Assembly (NCBI RefSeq): GCF_002944405.1
Contig: NZ_CP024307.1
Span: 392,501 to 456,500, forward strand
Length of the DNA stretch: 64,000 nucleotides
Direction of reading: 5' to 3'
Source: Sinorhizobium fredii
GTDB taxonomy: Bacteria > Pseudomonadota > Alphaproteobacteria > Rhizobiales > Rhizobiaceae
The notes below the pieces were generated by a model. The model was not told the origin of the DNA. It was given only the letters and a program-made list of their open reading frames with translations, and ran no database searches. Positions 49,716-58,950 of the stretch are shown piece after piece (within the stretch, counting starts at the first letter, position 1; each line of letters opens with the position of its first letter). The position numbers and the translations under genes are program-made.

Positions 49716-50627
49716 ATGGACCAGCTTACGGCCATGCGCGTGTTCCTTCGAGTGGTGGAGACCGGCAATTTCACCCGGGCCTCCGCCTCGCTCAACATGC
49801 CGAAGGCGACCGTCACCAATCTCATTCAAGGCCTGGAGGCGCATCTTCGCACCAAGCTTCTCAATCGCACGACCCGGCGGGTTCTGGTAACGCCGGACGG
49901 TGCGCTCTACTACGAACGCGCCGCGCGCCTGCTCTCCGACATCGACGAACTGGATGGCAGCCTGTCGAGCGCCCAGAGCCTGCCGAAGGGCCGGCTGCGC
50001 GTCGAAACCGCGAGCGCCTTCGCCAACCTGATCATCATTCCGGCGCTCCCTGAGTTTCACCGCAAGTACCCCGATATCCAGATCGATCTCGGCGTGTCCG
50101 ACCGCAACGTCGATTATCTGGCCGAGAACGTCGATTGTGCGATCCGTGGCGGTGCGCTGACGGACCAGTCGCTGATCGCCCGACGCATCACGGAGATGAA
50201 GTTCACCACCTGCGCCACGCCGGATTTCCTCGAAAGGCACCCGGCGCCGCAGCATCCCTCCGACCTCGAGAAGAACTGCTATGCCGTCGGCTATTTCCGG
50301 CCGACCACCGGTCAGCAGATGCCCTTCCACTTCCGGCGCGGCAGCGAGGAAATCGAGGTCAATTGCCGCTATACAGTCGCAGCTAACGAGGCGACGACCT
50401 ATGTCGCGGCCGCGAGGGCGGGGATGGGCGTCATCCAGGCGCCGCAGTTCATGGTGCGCGACGATCTCCGCGCCGGCACCATGGTCCCGGTGCTCGCCGA
50501 TTGGCAGGTCGACCCGATGCCGATCTATCTGGTCTATCCGCCGAACCGGCATTTGAGCAGCCGGCTGCGCGTCTTCGCCGACTGGGTGGTGAAAGTGGTC
50601 GCGCAATCGCAGCTCGACGGCGCGTAA
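49716..50627 (+). CDS. LysR-type transcriptional regulator
   Basis: The 303-residue protein has an N-terminal winged helix ([40 protein letters not shown]) and a periplasmic-binding-like effector domain with [26 protein letters not shown] and [18 protein letters not shown]. It belongs to the CrgA/AaeR-like group. It is divergent from the hydrolase-adaptor-permease operon with a 136-bp shared gap, so it is the likely regulator of the pump. The ATG at 49716 gives the family start; extension upstream would consume the promoter. Confidence 0.9.
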   Translation: MDQLTAMRVFLRVVETGNFTRASASLNMPKATVTNLIQGLEAHLRTKLLNRTTRRVLVTPDGALYYERAARLLSDIDELDGSLSSAQSLPKGRLRVETASAFANLIIIPALPEFHRKYPDIQIDLGVSDRNVDYLAENVDCAIRGGALTDQSLIARRITEMKFTTCATPDFLERHPAPQHPSDLEKNCYAVGYFRPTTGQQMPFHFRRGSEEIEVNCRYTVAANEATTYVAAARAGMGVIQAPQFMVRDDLRAGTMVPVLADWQVDPMPIYLVYPPNRHLSSRLRVFADWVVKVVAQSQLDGA

Positions 50628-50642
50628 CCCGAGAATGCGAAG

Positions 50643-52544
50643 TCAGGCTTGCCGGTTCTTGGCGTTGTTGCGCTTGGCTTTCGGCTTGAAGTCGCCGGCC
50701 GCCTTTCTCGCGTCAGGCTTCCCCTTCTTCTTGCTCCAGGCCTTTTCGTCGCGCCTCTCCGGATGCGCGTCCTGGCTGACGGGCGGCTTCTTCTCGTACT
50801 TGCGTTTCGGCTGAAAGTCGTTGTGGCCACGCTCCGGCTGAGCCTCTGCCGGCCGCGGCCGCTTTTTCGCGAATTCTTGCTTGTCGTCGCGCCACCGCGA
50901 GCCGTCCGGGGCGCCCGGCAGCGACTTGACGCGAATGCCCTTTTCCAGTGTCCGGTTTGGGCCGATTGCGGAGAGGAAGCGCTCGGCGCCCTCGGCAGTC
51001 AGCTCGACATGGGTTTCCTCCGGCTGCATGCGGATTGCGCCGATGTCGCGCTTGCTGAGCTTGCCATGGCGGCAGAGCATCGGGATGAGCCAGCGCGGTT
51101 CGGCGTTCTGCTTGCGCCCGACGGAGAGCGAGAACCACTGGCCGTCTGTGAAGTCCGCGCGCGGCGCGGGGCCCTCGTCGCCGGTGAAAGCCGGTCCGTC
51201 GCGGCGGCTTTTCTTCCGATCGTCCGCGAGCGAGACCTCGGAGAGCTCCTCGGGGGCGGAGTGCCGCGAGCGGAACTGCCGCACGAAGGCGGCGGCCAGC
51301 TTCTCGGCGCCATGGCGCGCGATCAGCGCCTCGACGATCGCTTGCTCGTCGTCGCGCAGCGCCTCGTCGAAGGCCGCGTCGGCAATCAGACGCTCGTCGT
51401 CGCGGCTTGTCACGTCTTCTGCCGACGGCGGCTTCGCCCAGGCGGCGGTGATGCGGGCGCCATCCAGGAGCCGCTCCGCTTTCCGCCGCTGATTGACCGG
51501 TACGATCAATGCGCTGACGCCCTTCTGGCCCGCCCGACCGGTGCGGCCGCTGCGGTGCAGAAGCGTCTCGGAATTGGTCGGCAGATCCGCATGGATGACG
51601 AGCTCGAGGCCCGGCAGGTCGATGCCACGGGCGGCGACGTCGGTGGCGATGCAGACCCGGGCACGGCCGTCGCGCATCGCCTGAAGCGCGTGGGTGCGCT
51701 CGTTCTGGCTGAGTTCGCCCGAGAGCGCGACCACCGAGAAGCCGCGATTGTTGAAGCGGGCCGTCAGGTGGTTGACCGCAGCGCGGGTCGAGCAGAAGAC
51801 GATCGCGTTGCGGGCTTCGTAGTAGCGCAGCACGTTTATGATGGCGTTCTCCCGATCGCTCGGAGCGACGAGAAGCGACCGGTATTCGATATCGCCGTGC
51901 TGCTTTTGCTCGGATGCAACCCCGATCCGCACCGCGTCGCGCTGGTAGTTCTTGGCAAGCGTGGCGATCGAGCGCGGCACGGTCGCCGAGAACATCAGCG
52001 TGCGGCGTTCGGGCGGCGACGCCTCGAGAATGAATTCCAGATCCTCGCGGAAGCCGAGATCGAGCATCTCGTCCGCCTCGTCGAGCACCACGGCGCGCAG
52101 CGCCGAGATGTCGAGCGAGTCGCGGCGGATATGGTCGCAGAGCCGGCCCGGCGTGCCGACGACGATGTGGGCGCCGCGTTCGAGCGCGCGTCGTTCGCTG
52201 CGGATGTCCATGCCGCCGACACAGGACGCGATCGTCGCCCCGGCAATCTCGTAGAGCCATTCAAGCTCGCGCTTGACCTGCAGGGCCAGCTCGCGCGTCG
52301 GCGCGATGACAAGCGCCAGCGGCGCCTCCGGAGTGCCGAATTGCCTTGCCGTTCCGAGCAGCGTCGGCGCCAGCGCCAAGCCGAAGGCAACGGTCTTGCC
52401 GGAGCCGGTCTGAGCGGAAACCAGCGCGTCGGCGCCGTCGAGCGCCGGGTCGCGCATCGCCTCCTGAACCGGTGTCAGCGTGTTGTAGCCGCGTTTCGCC
52501 AATGCCGCGGCGATCGAGGGCGCGATCCCTTCGAACTCTGTCAT
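50643..52544 (-). CDS. DEAD-box ATP-dependent RNA helicase with DbpA-like RNA-binding domain
   Basis: The 633-residue protein has the helicase core: Q-motif region NTLTPVQEAM, motif I AQTGSGKT, DEADEM (motif II), SAT (motif III) and HRSGRTGRAGQKG (motif VI). A region near 460-540 (WFSLSVGRKQNAEPRWLIPMLC) resembles the DbpA/RRM-type RNA-binding domain found in DeaD/CsdA and DbpA. The last 80 residues are strongly basic (KRPRPAEAQ, KRKYEKK, KAKRNNAK) and likely disordered. It probably works in ribosome assembly or cold response. The ATG at 52544 follows AAAGACAGGAC. Convergent with the LysR gene, 15 bp apart. Confidence 0.92.
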   Translation of the reverse strand: MTEFEGIAPSIAAALAKRGYNTLTPVQEAMRDPALDGADALVSAQTGSGKTVAFGLALAPTLLGTARQFGTPEAPLALVIAPTRELALQVKRELEWLYEIAGATIASCVGGMDIRSERRALERGAHIVVGTPGRLCDHIRRDSLDISALRAVVLDEADEMLDLGFREDLEFILEASPPERRTLMFSATVPRSIATLAKNYQRDAVRIGVASEQKQHGDIEYRSLLVAPSDRENAIINVLRYYEARNAIVFCSTRAAVNHLTARFNNRGFSVVALSGELSQNERTHALQAMRDGRARVCIATDVAARGIDLPGLELVIHADLPTNSETLLHRSGRTGRAGQKGVSALIVPVNQRRKAERLLDGARITAAWAKPPSAEDVTSRDDERLIADAAFDEALRDDEQAIVEALIARHGAEKLAAAFVRQFRSRHSAPEELSEVSLADDRKKSRRDGPAFTGDEGPAPRADFTDGQWFSLSVGRKQNAEPRWLIPMLCRHGKLSKRDIGAIRMQPEETHVELTAEGAERFLSAIGPNRTLEKGIRVKSLPGAPDGSRWRDDKQEFAKKRPRPAEAQPERGHNDFQPKRKYEKKPPVSQDAHPERRDEKAWSKKKGKPDARKAAGDFKPKAKRNNAKNRQA

Positions 52545-52697
52545 GTCCTGTCTTTCGGATTTCGGTCGTCGCGCCGAAGACGAGCGGACCATAAGTCGGG
52601 TCGTCCTCAGGCGTCGATAGCCGCGGCCAACGTCGCGGCCCTGTTCATTTGCGGGGCTACATACGCGTTGGGAGAGGGAATGTACAGGGCCGGATGG

Positions 52698-53081
52698 TCA
52701 ACGCGCGGGGCCGTTGCGGCGCCCGCCGAACTCGTTGGCGCCTGGCGCGCCGGGCCAGAGACAGAGTGCGATGAAGACGATGGGGCTCAATACCGGGATG
52801 AACAGGCAGAGCGCGAGCGGGCCCGGATAGCCGATATCGTGCAGCCGCTTGATCGCCAGCATGGCGATCGAAATGGTCGAGGCGATGCCGGAGCCGATCA
52901 CAGCCAGCGTCCAGAGCGCCAGCGCCGCGTCCTGGTCCTCGTATTTCAGCATCTGCATCAGGATGATGCCGCCGACGACGAACCAGAAAAGCCAGGAGAG
53001 AAAGAAGGGCAGGCGGCCGATCCGGCCGGAGGGGCTGAAGAACAGCCAGGTCATGCTCGGCTGCCGCCCCTCCTCGGCCAT
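52698..53081 (-). CDS. DUF805 family membrane protein
   Basis: The 127-residue protein starts AEEGRQPSMTWLFFSPSGRIGRLPFFLSWLFW and has four hydrophobic segments and RLHDIGYPG, typical of DUF805. The function is unknown. It begins two bases after the stop of dapD on the same strand, so it is probably in the dapD transcript. The frame stays open far upstream, but that extension is antisense-like low-complexity sequence within dapD. Confidence 0.88.
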   Translation of the reverse strand: MAEEGRQPSMTWLFFSPSGRIGRLPFFLSWLFWFVVGGIILMQMLKYEDQDAALALWTLAVIGSGIASTISIAMLAIKRLHDIGYPGPLALCLFIPVLSPIVFIALCLWPGAPGANEFGGRRNGPAR

Positions 53082-53083
53082 GA

Positions 53084-53941
53084 TCAATCCCGGAGCAGTT
53101 CGTTGATGCCGGTCTTCGACCGGGTCTTCTCGTCGACCCGCTTGACGATGACGGCGCAGTAGAGGTTCGGCGCCGGCTGGCCGTTGGCCATGGTCGAGCC
53201 GGACGGCATCGAGCCGGCGACGACGACGGAATAAGGCGGCACTTCGCCATACATGACTTCGCCGGTGGCGCGGTCGACGATCTTCGTCGACTTGCCGATA
53301 AAGACGCCCATGCCGAGGACCGAGCCCTCGCGGACGATGCAGCCTTCGACGACCTCGGAGCGGGCGCCGATGAAGCAATTGTCCTCGATGATCGTCGGCC
53401 CGGCCTGCATCGGTTCGAGCACGCCGCCGATACCGACGCCGCCGGAAAGATGCACGTTCTTGCCGATCTGCGCGCAGGAGCCGACGGTTGCCCAGGTGTC
53501 GACCATCGTTCCCTCGCCGACATAGGCGCCGAGATTGACGAAGGAGGGCATCAGGACTGCATTGGGGGCGATATAGGCGGAACGCCGCACGACGCAGTTC
53601 GGCACGGCTCGGAAGCCGGCCTTCTCGAACTCGTTGACGCTCCAGCCGTCGAATTTGGACGGCACCTTGTCCCACCAGACCGACTCGCCCGGTCCGCCCT
53701 TGACGAGCTCCATGGGGTTCAGCCGGAAGGAGAGCAGCACGGCCTTCTTGAGCCACTGGTTGACGGTCCAGATCCCGTCGGCGCCGCGTTCGGCGACGCG
53801 CACCTTGCCGCCGTCGAGCAGGTTCAGTGCCGTCTCTACGGCGTCGCGTATCGGCCCGCGCGTGCTTGTGCTGACGGCCTCGCGATCATCGAAGGCGGTC
53901 TCGATCGTCTGCGACAGGGAGGCGAGGTCGTGGTTCGTCAT
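53084..53941 (-). CDS. dapD: 2,3,4,5-tetrahydropyridine-2,6-dicarboxylate N-succinyltransferase
   Basis: DapD succinylates tetrahydrodipicolinate in the lysine and diaminopimelate pathway. The 285-residue trimeric enzyme has a helical N-terminal domain and a left-handed beta-helix of hexapeptide repeats (about 110-245), including [27 protein letters not shown] and [13 protein letters not shown]. Both are characteristic. AAGGAAATCC precedes the ATG. dapE is in the same direction 10 kb away. Confidence 0.96.
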   Translation of the reverse strand: MTNHDLASLSQTIETAFDDREAVSTSTRGPIRDAVETALNLLDGGKVRVAERGADGIWTVNQWLKKAVLLSFRLNPMELVKGGPGESVWWDKVPSKFDGWSVNEFEKAGFRAVPNCVVRRSAYIAPNAVLMPSFVNLGAYVGEGTMVDTWATVGSCAQIGKNVHLSGGVGIGGVLEPMQAGPTIIEDNCFIGARSEVVEGCIVREGSVLGMGVFIGKSTKIVDRATGEVMYGEVPPYSVVVAGSMPSGSTMANGQPAPNLYCAVIVKRVDEKTRSKTGINELLRD

Positions 53942-54244
53942 CGGATTTCCTTATGTTCGCGTTGTCCAGCAAGCTCTACTGCATAATCCCTCGAATCGGA
54001 ACCGATTAAAGGAGGGATTTGGCGGGCAATTCAGAGGGCGGCAGCCCCCATTCACGCCCGAAAAAAGTGCATCCTTGCGGCGCCCGGGTCCGAAAAGTTG
54101 AAGGGCTTTTCGGCCCGCTCTCCGAACGAGGGACTTGGCAAGCCTGCCCGTTTCCGGCAGAGAGACGCACTTATGGCTGAAAAGCATGAAAGGACATGTC
54201 CGGACGAGGTGCCGGCTGTTCGGAACACGACGGGACGAGGACAT
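53942..54244. other. 303-bp interval between dapD and the LOG-family gene
   Basis: It contains repeat copy C (53975-54033) and then about 200 bp with no clear gene. The frame of the downstream LOG-family gene is open back to 54098 with an ATG at 54173, so part of the interval could be coding if a longer start is used. I see no strong promoter or terminator. Confidence 0.5.
53975..54033 (+). repeat. Dispersed rhizobial palindromic repeat, copy C
   Basis: It begins TCTACTGCAT and has an inverted repeat AATCCCTCGAATCGG-AA-CCGATT...GGAGGGATT (53983-54020). GGCAATTCAGAG follows and aligns with the AGCAATTCAAAG middle of copies A and B. The terminal hairpin is absent. Confidence 0.65.
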
Positions 54245-55144
54245 ATGGGACGCATGAAGAAGCGCAGTTTGCGCGGCAAGGGCGGGGTTTGGGATCCGCT
54301 GGCAGACAGCTCGCAAAGCAGGCAGCGCGCCTCGACCGTTCCGCTGACGCCCCAATCGGCCTCTCCGACCTATCGGCTAGCCTATATCGACGACGATTTC
54401 CTGTGCCGCGAGGAACTGAGGCCCGTGCGCCTGCAGCTCGAGCTTCTGAAGACGGAGATGATGCTCGAGGAACGCGGCATCAACTCGACCGTCGTCATGT
54501 TCGGCGGCGCGCGCATTCCGGAACCGGGCGGCGAAGCCTGGGCGGCCAAGAACGAGACGCAGCGCAAGAACCTGGAAGCCGCTTCGGTCTATTACGACGA
54601 GGCGCGCAAGTTCGCGCGGCTTTGTTCCGAGCAGTCCGCCAAGCTCGGCCACAAGGAATATGTGATCGTGACCGGCGGGGGTCCCGGCGTCATGGAGGCC
54701 GGAAACCGCGGTGCCGCGGATGTCGGCGCACCGTCGATCGGCCTCAATATCGTCCTGCCGCACGAGCAGGCGCCGAACAGCTACGTCACGCCGGAGCTGT
54801 CCTTCAACTTTCACTATTTCGCCATTCGCAAGATGCATTTCCTGCTCCGCGCCAAGGCGGTGGCGGTCTTCCCGGGCGGCTTCGGCACGCTCGATGAGCT
54901 GTTCGAGACCATGACGCTGATGCAGACCGGTCGCCTGGCACTCGTGCCGCTCGTTCTGTTCGGCGAGAAGTTCTGGCGCTCGATCATCAATTTCGAGGCG
55001 CTCGCCGAATTCGGCACGATCGCCCCAAACGATATCGACCTCTTGCATTTCGTGGAAACCGCCGAAGAGGCGTGGCAGATCATTGCCCGCTTCTACGAGT
55101 CGGTGGATCCCCACGCCGTGCCTATGGCGTCGGGCAGGCGGTAG
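54245..55144 (+). CDS. LOG-family (TIGR00730) nucleoside phosphate phosphohydrolase-like protein
   Basis: About 299 residues. The Rossmann-like LOG domain (about 80-270) contains VTGGGPGVMEAGNRGA and FPGGFGTLDELFE, where PGGxGTxxE is the motif of cytokinin-activating LOG enzymes and the related lysine decarboxylase-like proteins. Residues 1-50 are basic and variable. Bacterial LOGs release bases from nucleoside 5'-monophosphates; the substrate of this long type is unknown. I chose the ATG at 54245 because GAGGA lies just upstream. An upstream ATG at 54173 is possible. Confidence 0.85.
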   Translation: MGRMKKRSLRGKGGVWDPLADSSQSRQRASTVPLTPQSASPTYRLAYIDDDFLCREELRPVRLQLELLKTEMMLEERGINSTVVMFGGARIPEPGGEAWAAKNETQRKNLEAASVYYDEARKFARLCSEQSAKLGHKEYVIVTGGGPGVMEAGNRGAADVGAPSIGLNIVLPHEQAPNSYVTPELSFNFHYFAIRKMHFLLRAKAVAVFPGGFGTLDELFETMTLMQTGRLALVPLVLFGEKFWRSIINFEALAEFGTIAPNDIDLLHFVETAEEAWQIIARFYESVDPHAVPMASGRR

Positions 55145-55159
55145 GGTTCGGGCGGGCGT

Positions 55160-55873
55160 TTAGTCCGCCGCCACCACGCGGCGCAGGAAGCCGGCGAGAT
55201 CCTCGGTGACGTAATCGATCTGCTCGTCGGCGTCGCTGGAGGTCTCCCAGGCTTCCGCGAACTCATATTCGAGATTGCGCGGCACCAGCAGGATGGTCGT
55301 CATGCCGAGGGCCTTCGGGACCAGCAGGTTGCGCGGCAGGTCCTCGAACATTGCTGCATGCTGCGTGTCGACGCGGTGCAGGCTCATGAACTTGTCGTAG
55401 GTATCGCCGGCCGGCTTCGGCAGGTAGCCGGCGGCGACGATGTCGAAAATGTCGTCGAAATGGTCGAGAATGCCGAGCGCGCGGGCCGTCATCTGCGCAT
55501 GGGCGACGCTGCCATTGGTGAAGATGAACTTGCGGCCGGGGAGTGCCTTGATCGCCTCGCCGAGATCGGGATTTGCCGGCACCACGCTGTAGTCGATCGC
55601 ATGCGCCCGTTCGAGAAAATCGTTCGGATCGATGCCGTGATGGAGCATCAGGCCCTGCAGGGTCGTGCCGTGATCGCGGTAATATTCCTTCTGCAGCTTC
55701 TTTGCCTCCGAGGGCTCGAGCGACAGGAGTTCGGCCACATAGGCCGTCATGTTGCGGTCGATCTGCGCGAAGAGATTGACGTGATGCGGGTAGAGCGTGT
55801 TGTCGAGATCGAAGACCCACTCGGTGACATGGGCGAATTCGGCGTGGGTCGGCAGGCGGTCGAGCTTTTTCAT
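55160..55873 (-). CDS. HAD-family pyrimidine 5'-nucleotidase
   Basis: The 237-residue HAD hydrolase has motif I WVFDLDNTLYPH with the nucleophilic Asp, motif II FTNGSVAHA, and a late KPAGDTYDKF and FEDLPRNL region. This pattern is that of pyrimidine 5'-nucleotidases (SDT1/PHM8-like and YjjG relatives), which dephosphorylate UMP or CMP. The ATG at 55873 gives a short N-terminus before motif I. Convergent with the LOG-family gene, with 15 bp between the two stops. Confidence 0.87.
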   Translation of the reverse strand: MKKLDRLPTHAEFAHVTEWVFDLDNTLYPHHVNLFAQIDRNMTAYVAELLSLEPSEAKKLQKEYYRDHGTTLQGLMLHHGIDPNDFLERAHAIDYSVVPANPDLGEAIKALPGRKFIFTNGSVAHAQMTARALGILDHFDDIFDIVAAGYLPKPAGDTYDKFMSLHRVDTQHAAMFEDLPRNLLVPKALGMTTILLVPRNLEYEFAEAWETSSDADEQIDYVTEDLAGFLRRVVAAD

Positions 55874-56031
55874 GAGCGGGTTATGACATGGGTATGGGCG
55901 GCGGCAAACGAGAAAATGCGTCCCGCGCCTCAGAGGCCCGCCTGCTGCCGTGAACATTTCTACTTTGAATTGTCAAAGAGGCATGGCATCTTCCGCCCGG
56001 CGCAGCTTTCGCTCGGGGGATGCAGGTGCTG

Positions 56032-56832
56032 ATGTCGGACGAACTGTTCTATCTCATGTTTCTGTTCGGATTCTACGCCACGACGGTCGTTACCTATTTC
56101 GCCCTCGGCTACGGCCTGACCTGGGTCAACGACCGCAATCCTCAGCGGAAGATTCAGAAGGGGCGCGGTTCCGACAAGCGCCGCAAGGCGGAAATCCGCC
56201 AGAGCCTGGCGTCGATGTTCAGCGCCTGCTTGCCGCTGACGATCGGCCTCTACGCCCAGCAAAAGGGCTGCGCGCCGGCGCCCTGGGCCTTCAGTTGGTG
56301 GACGGCGGTGCCGCTCTTTGTCCTGTGCATGTTCCTCTACGATACCTGGTTCTATTTCATGCACCGGCTGCTGCACACCAAGTGGCTCTATCCCCTGCAC
56401 GCACTCCATCACAAAAGTGTCGCACCAACGATCTGGAGCACCTATTCGGAGGATGTCTTAGACAATTTTCTATTGCAGGGCTTTTCAGCCGTCATCGTTT
56501 TCGTCGTTCCGTTTCCGCCGGCGATTCTCATCGGACAAAGACTGTTCGAGCATTTCAACGGCATGTTCGGGCACTGTGGCTTCGAGTATTTCGCCTCATC
56601 GACGACGCGTTATCCGTCCCCTCTGTTGTCCACGACGTTCCATGACCAGCATCATTCGGGGTTCCGGTACAACTACGGCAACTATTTCTCGTTCTAAGAT
56701 CGTGTGCTGGGCACGATCTCGCCGAGCTACGACCAGCGCGTGAAGACATTCGAGGAGGACGGGCCGCCGCTCGTATTCGGTCACGCCATCGATCTGGCGG
56801 AGGTCCAGGAAAAGCGGACCGAAACACCGTAG
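56032..56832 (+). pseudogene. Sterol desaturase/fatty-acid hydroxylase family gene interrupted by an in-frame stop
   Basis: The protein is a di-iron membrane oxygenase with hydrophobic helices (about 8-28, 60-80, 145-165) and the three His motifs HRLLH, HALHH and HDQHH all present. The frame hits TAA at 56695-56697 after NYGNYFSF. Reading continues in the same frame for 44 codons, giving DRVLGTISPSYDQRVKTFE, to a TAG at 56830. Family members normally read FSFWDRVxGT here, so the stop replaces a Trp codon. The truncated product (221 residues) keeps the metal ligands but loses the conserved C-terminus. It may be inactive, or the change may be a sequencing error. The start could instead be 56020. 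Confidence 0.75.
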
Positions 56833-56881
56833 CTCCACGGAGTTCTTGGCAATGTCCTGACCTGCGTGCTAGCTCGCAACC

Positions 56882-57796
56882 ATGGAAACCTGGGTTCTCA
56901 TCACCATCGGCGCGGCCTTTCTGCAGAATATCCGCTCCTCCATCCAGAAGCACCTGAAGGGCGCCATGGGCACGACCGGCGCCACCTTCGTGCGCTTCGG
57001 CTTCGGACTGCCCTTCGCGCTCCTCTATCTCCTCCTGCTCTGGCGCGTTTCGGGCCACCCTCTGCCGGTGCCGAACGGCTCCTTCTTTATCTGGGCAATC
57101 ATCGGCGGTTTGGCGCAGATCGCCGCGACATTCCTGCTCGTTCACCTCTTCTCCTTCCGCAACTTCGCGGTCGGCACCGCTTATTCCCGCACCGAGCCGG
57201 CCCAGGCGGCGCTCTTTGGGCTGATCTTTCTCGGCGAAAAGGCAAGCCAGGGGACGCTGGTGGCGATCGCCATCTCGGTGGTCGGGGTCATGCTGATCTC
57301 CGTTGCCCGCACGACGCTCAGCGCCCGGTCGCTGCTGACCTCGGTCTTCAGCCCGACCGCGGCGATCGGCCTGCTCTCCGGCACGTTCTTCGGGCTCTCG
57401 GCGGTGTCCTATCGTTCGGCCTCGCTGGCGCTGGCGCCCAGCCTGCCGGCGCCGGACTATATGATGCAGGCGAGCTTCACGCTCGGTTTCGTCATCCTGC
57501 TGCAGACCGTCGTCATGCTCCTTTGGATCGTCGCCCGCGAGCCTGACGAGTTGACGCGGATCGGCGCGGCCTGGAAGCCCGCCTTCATCGTCGGCTTCGT
57601 CGGCGCCTCGGCGTCCTTCGGCTGGTTCATGGCGATGACGCTGCAGCAGGCGGCGATCGTCAAGGTGGTGGCGCAGGTCGAGATGCTGTTCACCTTCGCC
57701 TCGTCCTTCTTCGTCTTCCGCGAATGGATCAACAGGCTCGAACTCGTCGGTTGCCTGCTGATCGTGCTCGGCGTCGTGATGCTGCTCGTGCTCTAG
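56882..57796 (+). CDS. EamA/DMT-family transporter
   Basis: The 304-residue protein has ten predicted membrane helices and two EamA repeats. The first contains GAAFLQNIRSSIQKHLKG and FVRFGFGLPFALLY, and the second contains LMIVGFVGASASFGWFMAM-like text and ends in VEMLFTFASSFFVFREWINRLELVGCLLIVLGVVMLLVL. It resembles the drug/metabolite exporter superfamily; its substrate is unknown. It lies 50 bp after the broken desaturase frame. Confidence 0.9.
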   Translation: METWVLITIGAAFLQNIRSSIQKHLKGAMGTTGATFVRFGFGLPFALLYLLLLWRVSGHPLPVPNGSFFIWAIIGGLAQIAATFLLVHLFSFRNFAVGTAYSRTEPAQAALFGLIFLGEKASQGTLVAIAISVVGVMLISVARTTLSARSLLTSVFSPTAAIGLLSGTFFGLSAVSYRSASLALAPSLPAPDYMMQASFTLGFVILLQTVVMLLWIVAREPDELTRIGAAWKPAFIVGFVGASASFGWFMAMTLQQAAIVKVVAQVEMLFTFASSFFVFREWINRLELVGCLLIVLGVVMLLVL

Positions 57797-57870
57797 TCGG
57801 CGCATTCCGATGTAGAATAAGCGCCCGAATTTCGGCGGAAGATTCAATCATAGGGTGCTACAACGCGGGC

Positions 57871-58950
57871 ATGCTTTTCGATTTGCCGAACGACGACATC
57901 CTTTACGACGCGCTGCTGGCCCGCAGTTCCGACTATGAGGGCCAGGCCTTCGCCTGCGTGAAGAGCACTGGCATCTTCTGCCGGCTTTCCTGCCCGGCCC
58001 GCAAGCCGAAGCGGGAGAACACCCTGTTTTTCGACAGCATCGCGGCCTGCGTCAATTCGGGTTTCAGGCCCTGCGAGCGATGCCGGCCGCTGGAGCAGGC
58101 TGCCGGCAAGGAGCCGCTCGTCGAACAACTGCTGAAGCTCCTCGATCGGCATCCGGACCGTCGCTGGACCGAGGACGACCTCGTGCGGCGCGGTCTCGAT
58201 CCGTCGACCGTCCGCCGCACGTTCAAGCGAAGCCTCGGCGTGACCTTTCTCGACCTCGCCCGCCAGCGGCGCATGGGGGAGGCTGCGCGGCAGCTTTCCG
58301 CCGGGGCGAGCGTCATCGCGGCGCAGGTCGATGCGGGCTACGAGTCGCCAAGCGGTTTTCGCGCTGCCTTCGCGCGGCTGATCGGCGAGGCGCCGGCGAA
58401 GGCGCAGGGCCGTGAACTGCTCTTTGCCGATTGGATCGACACGCCGCTCGGGCCGATGGTAGCGGTCGCCGACCAAACGCACCTGCACTTGCTCGAGTTC
58501 CACGATCGCAAGGCTTTGCCCGCCGAGATGGAGAGGCTGAAGCGAACGGCGCGGTCGGCCCTCGTGCCGGGCAGGACGCCGCCCATCGAGCAGATCGAGA
58601 CGGAACTCAAGGCCTATTTCGCCGGACTGTCCGGTGAGTTTCTGACGCCGCTCGCTCTCGACGGCAGCGCCTTCGAGCGGCAGGTATGGGCGAGGCTCAT
58701 GCAAATCCCGATCGGCGAGACGCGATCCTATAGCGACATTGCCCGGGAAGTCGCTACCATTGAGACTGTGCGGGCCGTGGCGAGAGCCAACGGCGCCAAC
58801 TGCATTGCGATCGTTGTCCCATGCCATCGCTGCGTCGGCGCGGACGGATCGCTGACGGGATACGGTGGCGGCCTCGAGCGAAAGCAGTGGCTGCTTCGGC
58901 ATGAAGGAAAGATGAGACCTGTCGGACTGTTTACGGAGGAGATGCGATGA
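57871..58950 (+). CDS. ada: Bifunctional DNA repair/transcription factor Ada (O6-methylguanine methyltransferase)
   Basis: The 359-residue protein has the N-terminal AdaA zinc domain with FACVKSTGIFCRLSCPAR and FRPCERCRP. It provides the four Cys, including the one methylated by phosphotriesters. An AraC-type DNA-binding part (about 95-180) follows, then the C-terminal methyltransferase with the active-site PCHRC and GYGGGLERKQWLL. It repairs alkylated DNA and, once methylated, activates its own operon. The next gene overlaps by four bases (ATGA), so a PEP-mutase-family gene is translationally coupled to it. Confidence 0.94.
   Translation: MLFDLPNDDILYDALLARSSDYEGQAFACVKSTGIFCRLSCPARKPKRENTLFFDSIAACVNSGFRPCERCRPLEQAAGKEPLVEQLLKLLDRHPDRRWTEDDLVRRGLDPSTVRRTFKRSLGVTFLDLARQRRMGEAARQLSAGASVIAAQVDAGYESPSGFRAAFARLIGEAPAKAQGRELLFADWIDTPLGPMVAVADQTHLHLLEFHDRKALPAEMERLKRTARSALVPGRTPPIEQIETELKAYFAGLSGEFLTPLALDGSAFERQVWARLMQIPIGETRSYSDIAREVATIETVRAVARANGANCIAIVVPCHRCVGADGSLTGYGGGLERKQWLLRHEGKMRPVGLFTEEMR

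Noticed and set aside
50649..53162. An 837-codon plus-strand frame opposite the DEAD-box helicase
   Set aside because: No domain, Arg/Ala/Gly-rich shadow composition, and the minus-strand frame has complete helicase motifs.
52698..53756. A 352-codon version of the DUF805 gene extending into dapD
   Set aside because: The extra N-terminal part is a shadow of dapD in another frame; the 127-residue form has the full family domain and starts two bases after dapD ends.
56695..56697. Programmed readthrough or stop-codon recoding in the sterol-desaturase gene
   Set aside because: The stop is TAA, which is not used for selenocysteine or pyrrolysine, and no stimulatory structure follows it.
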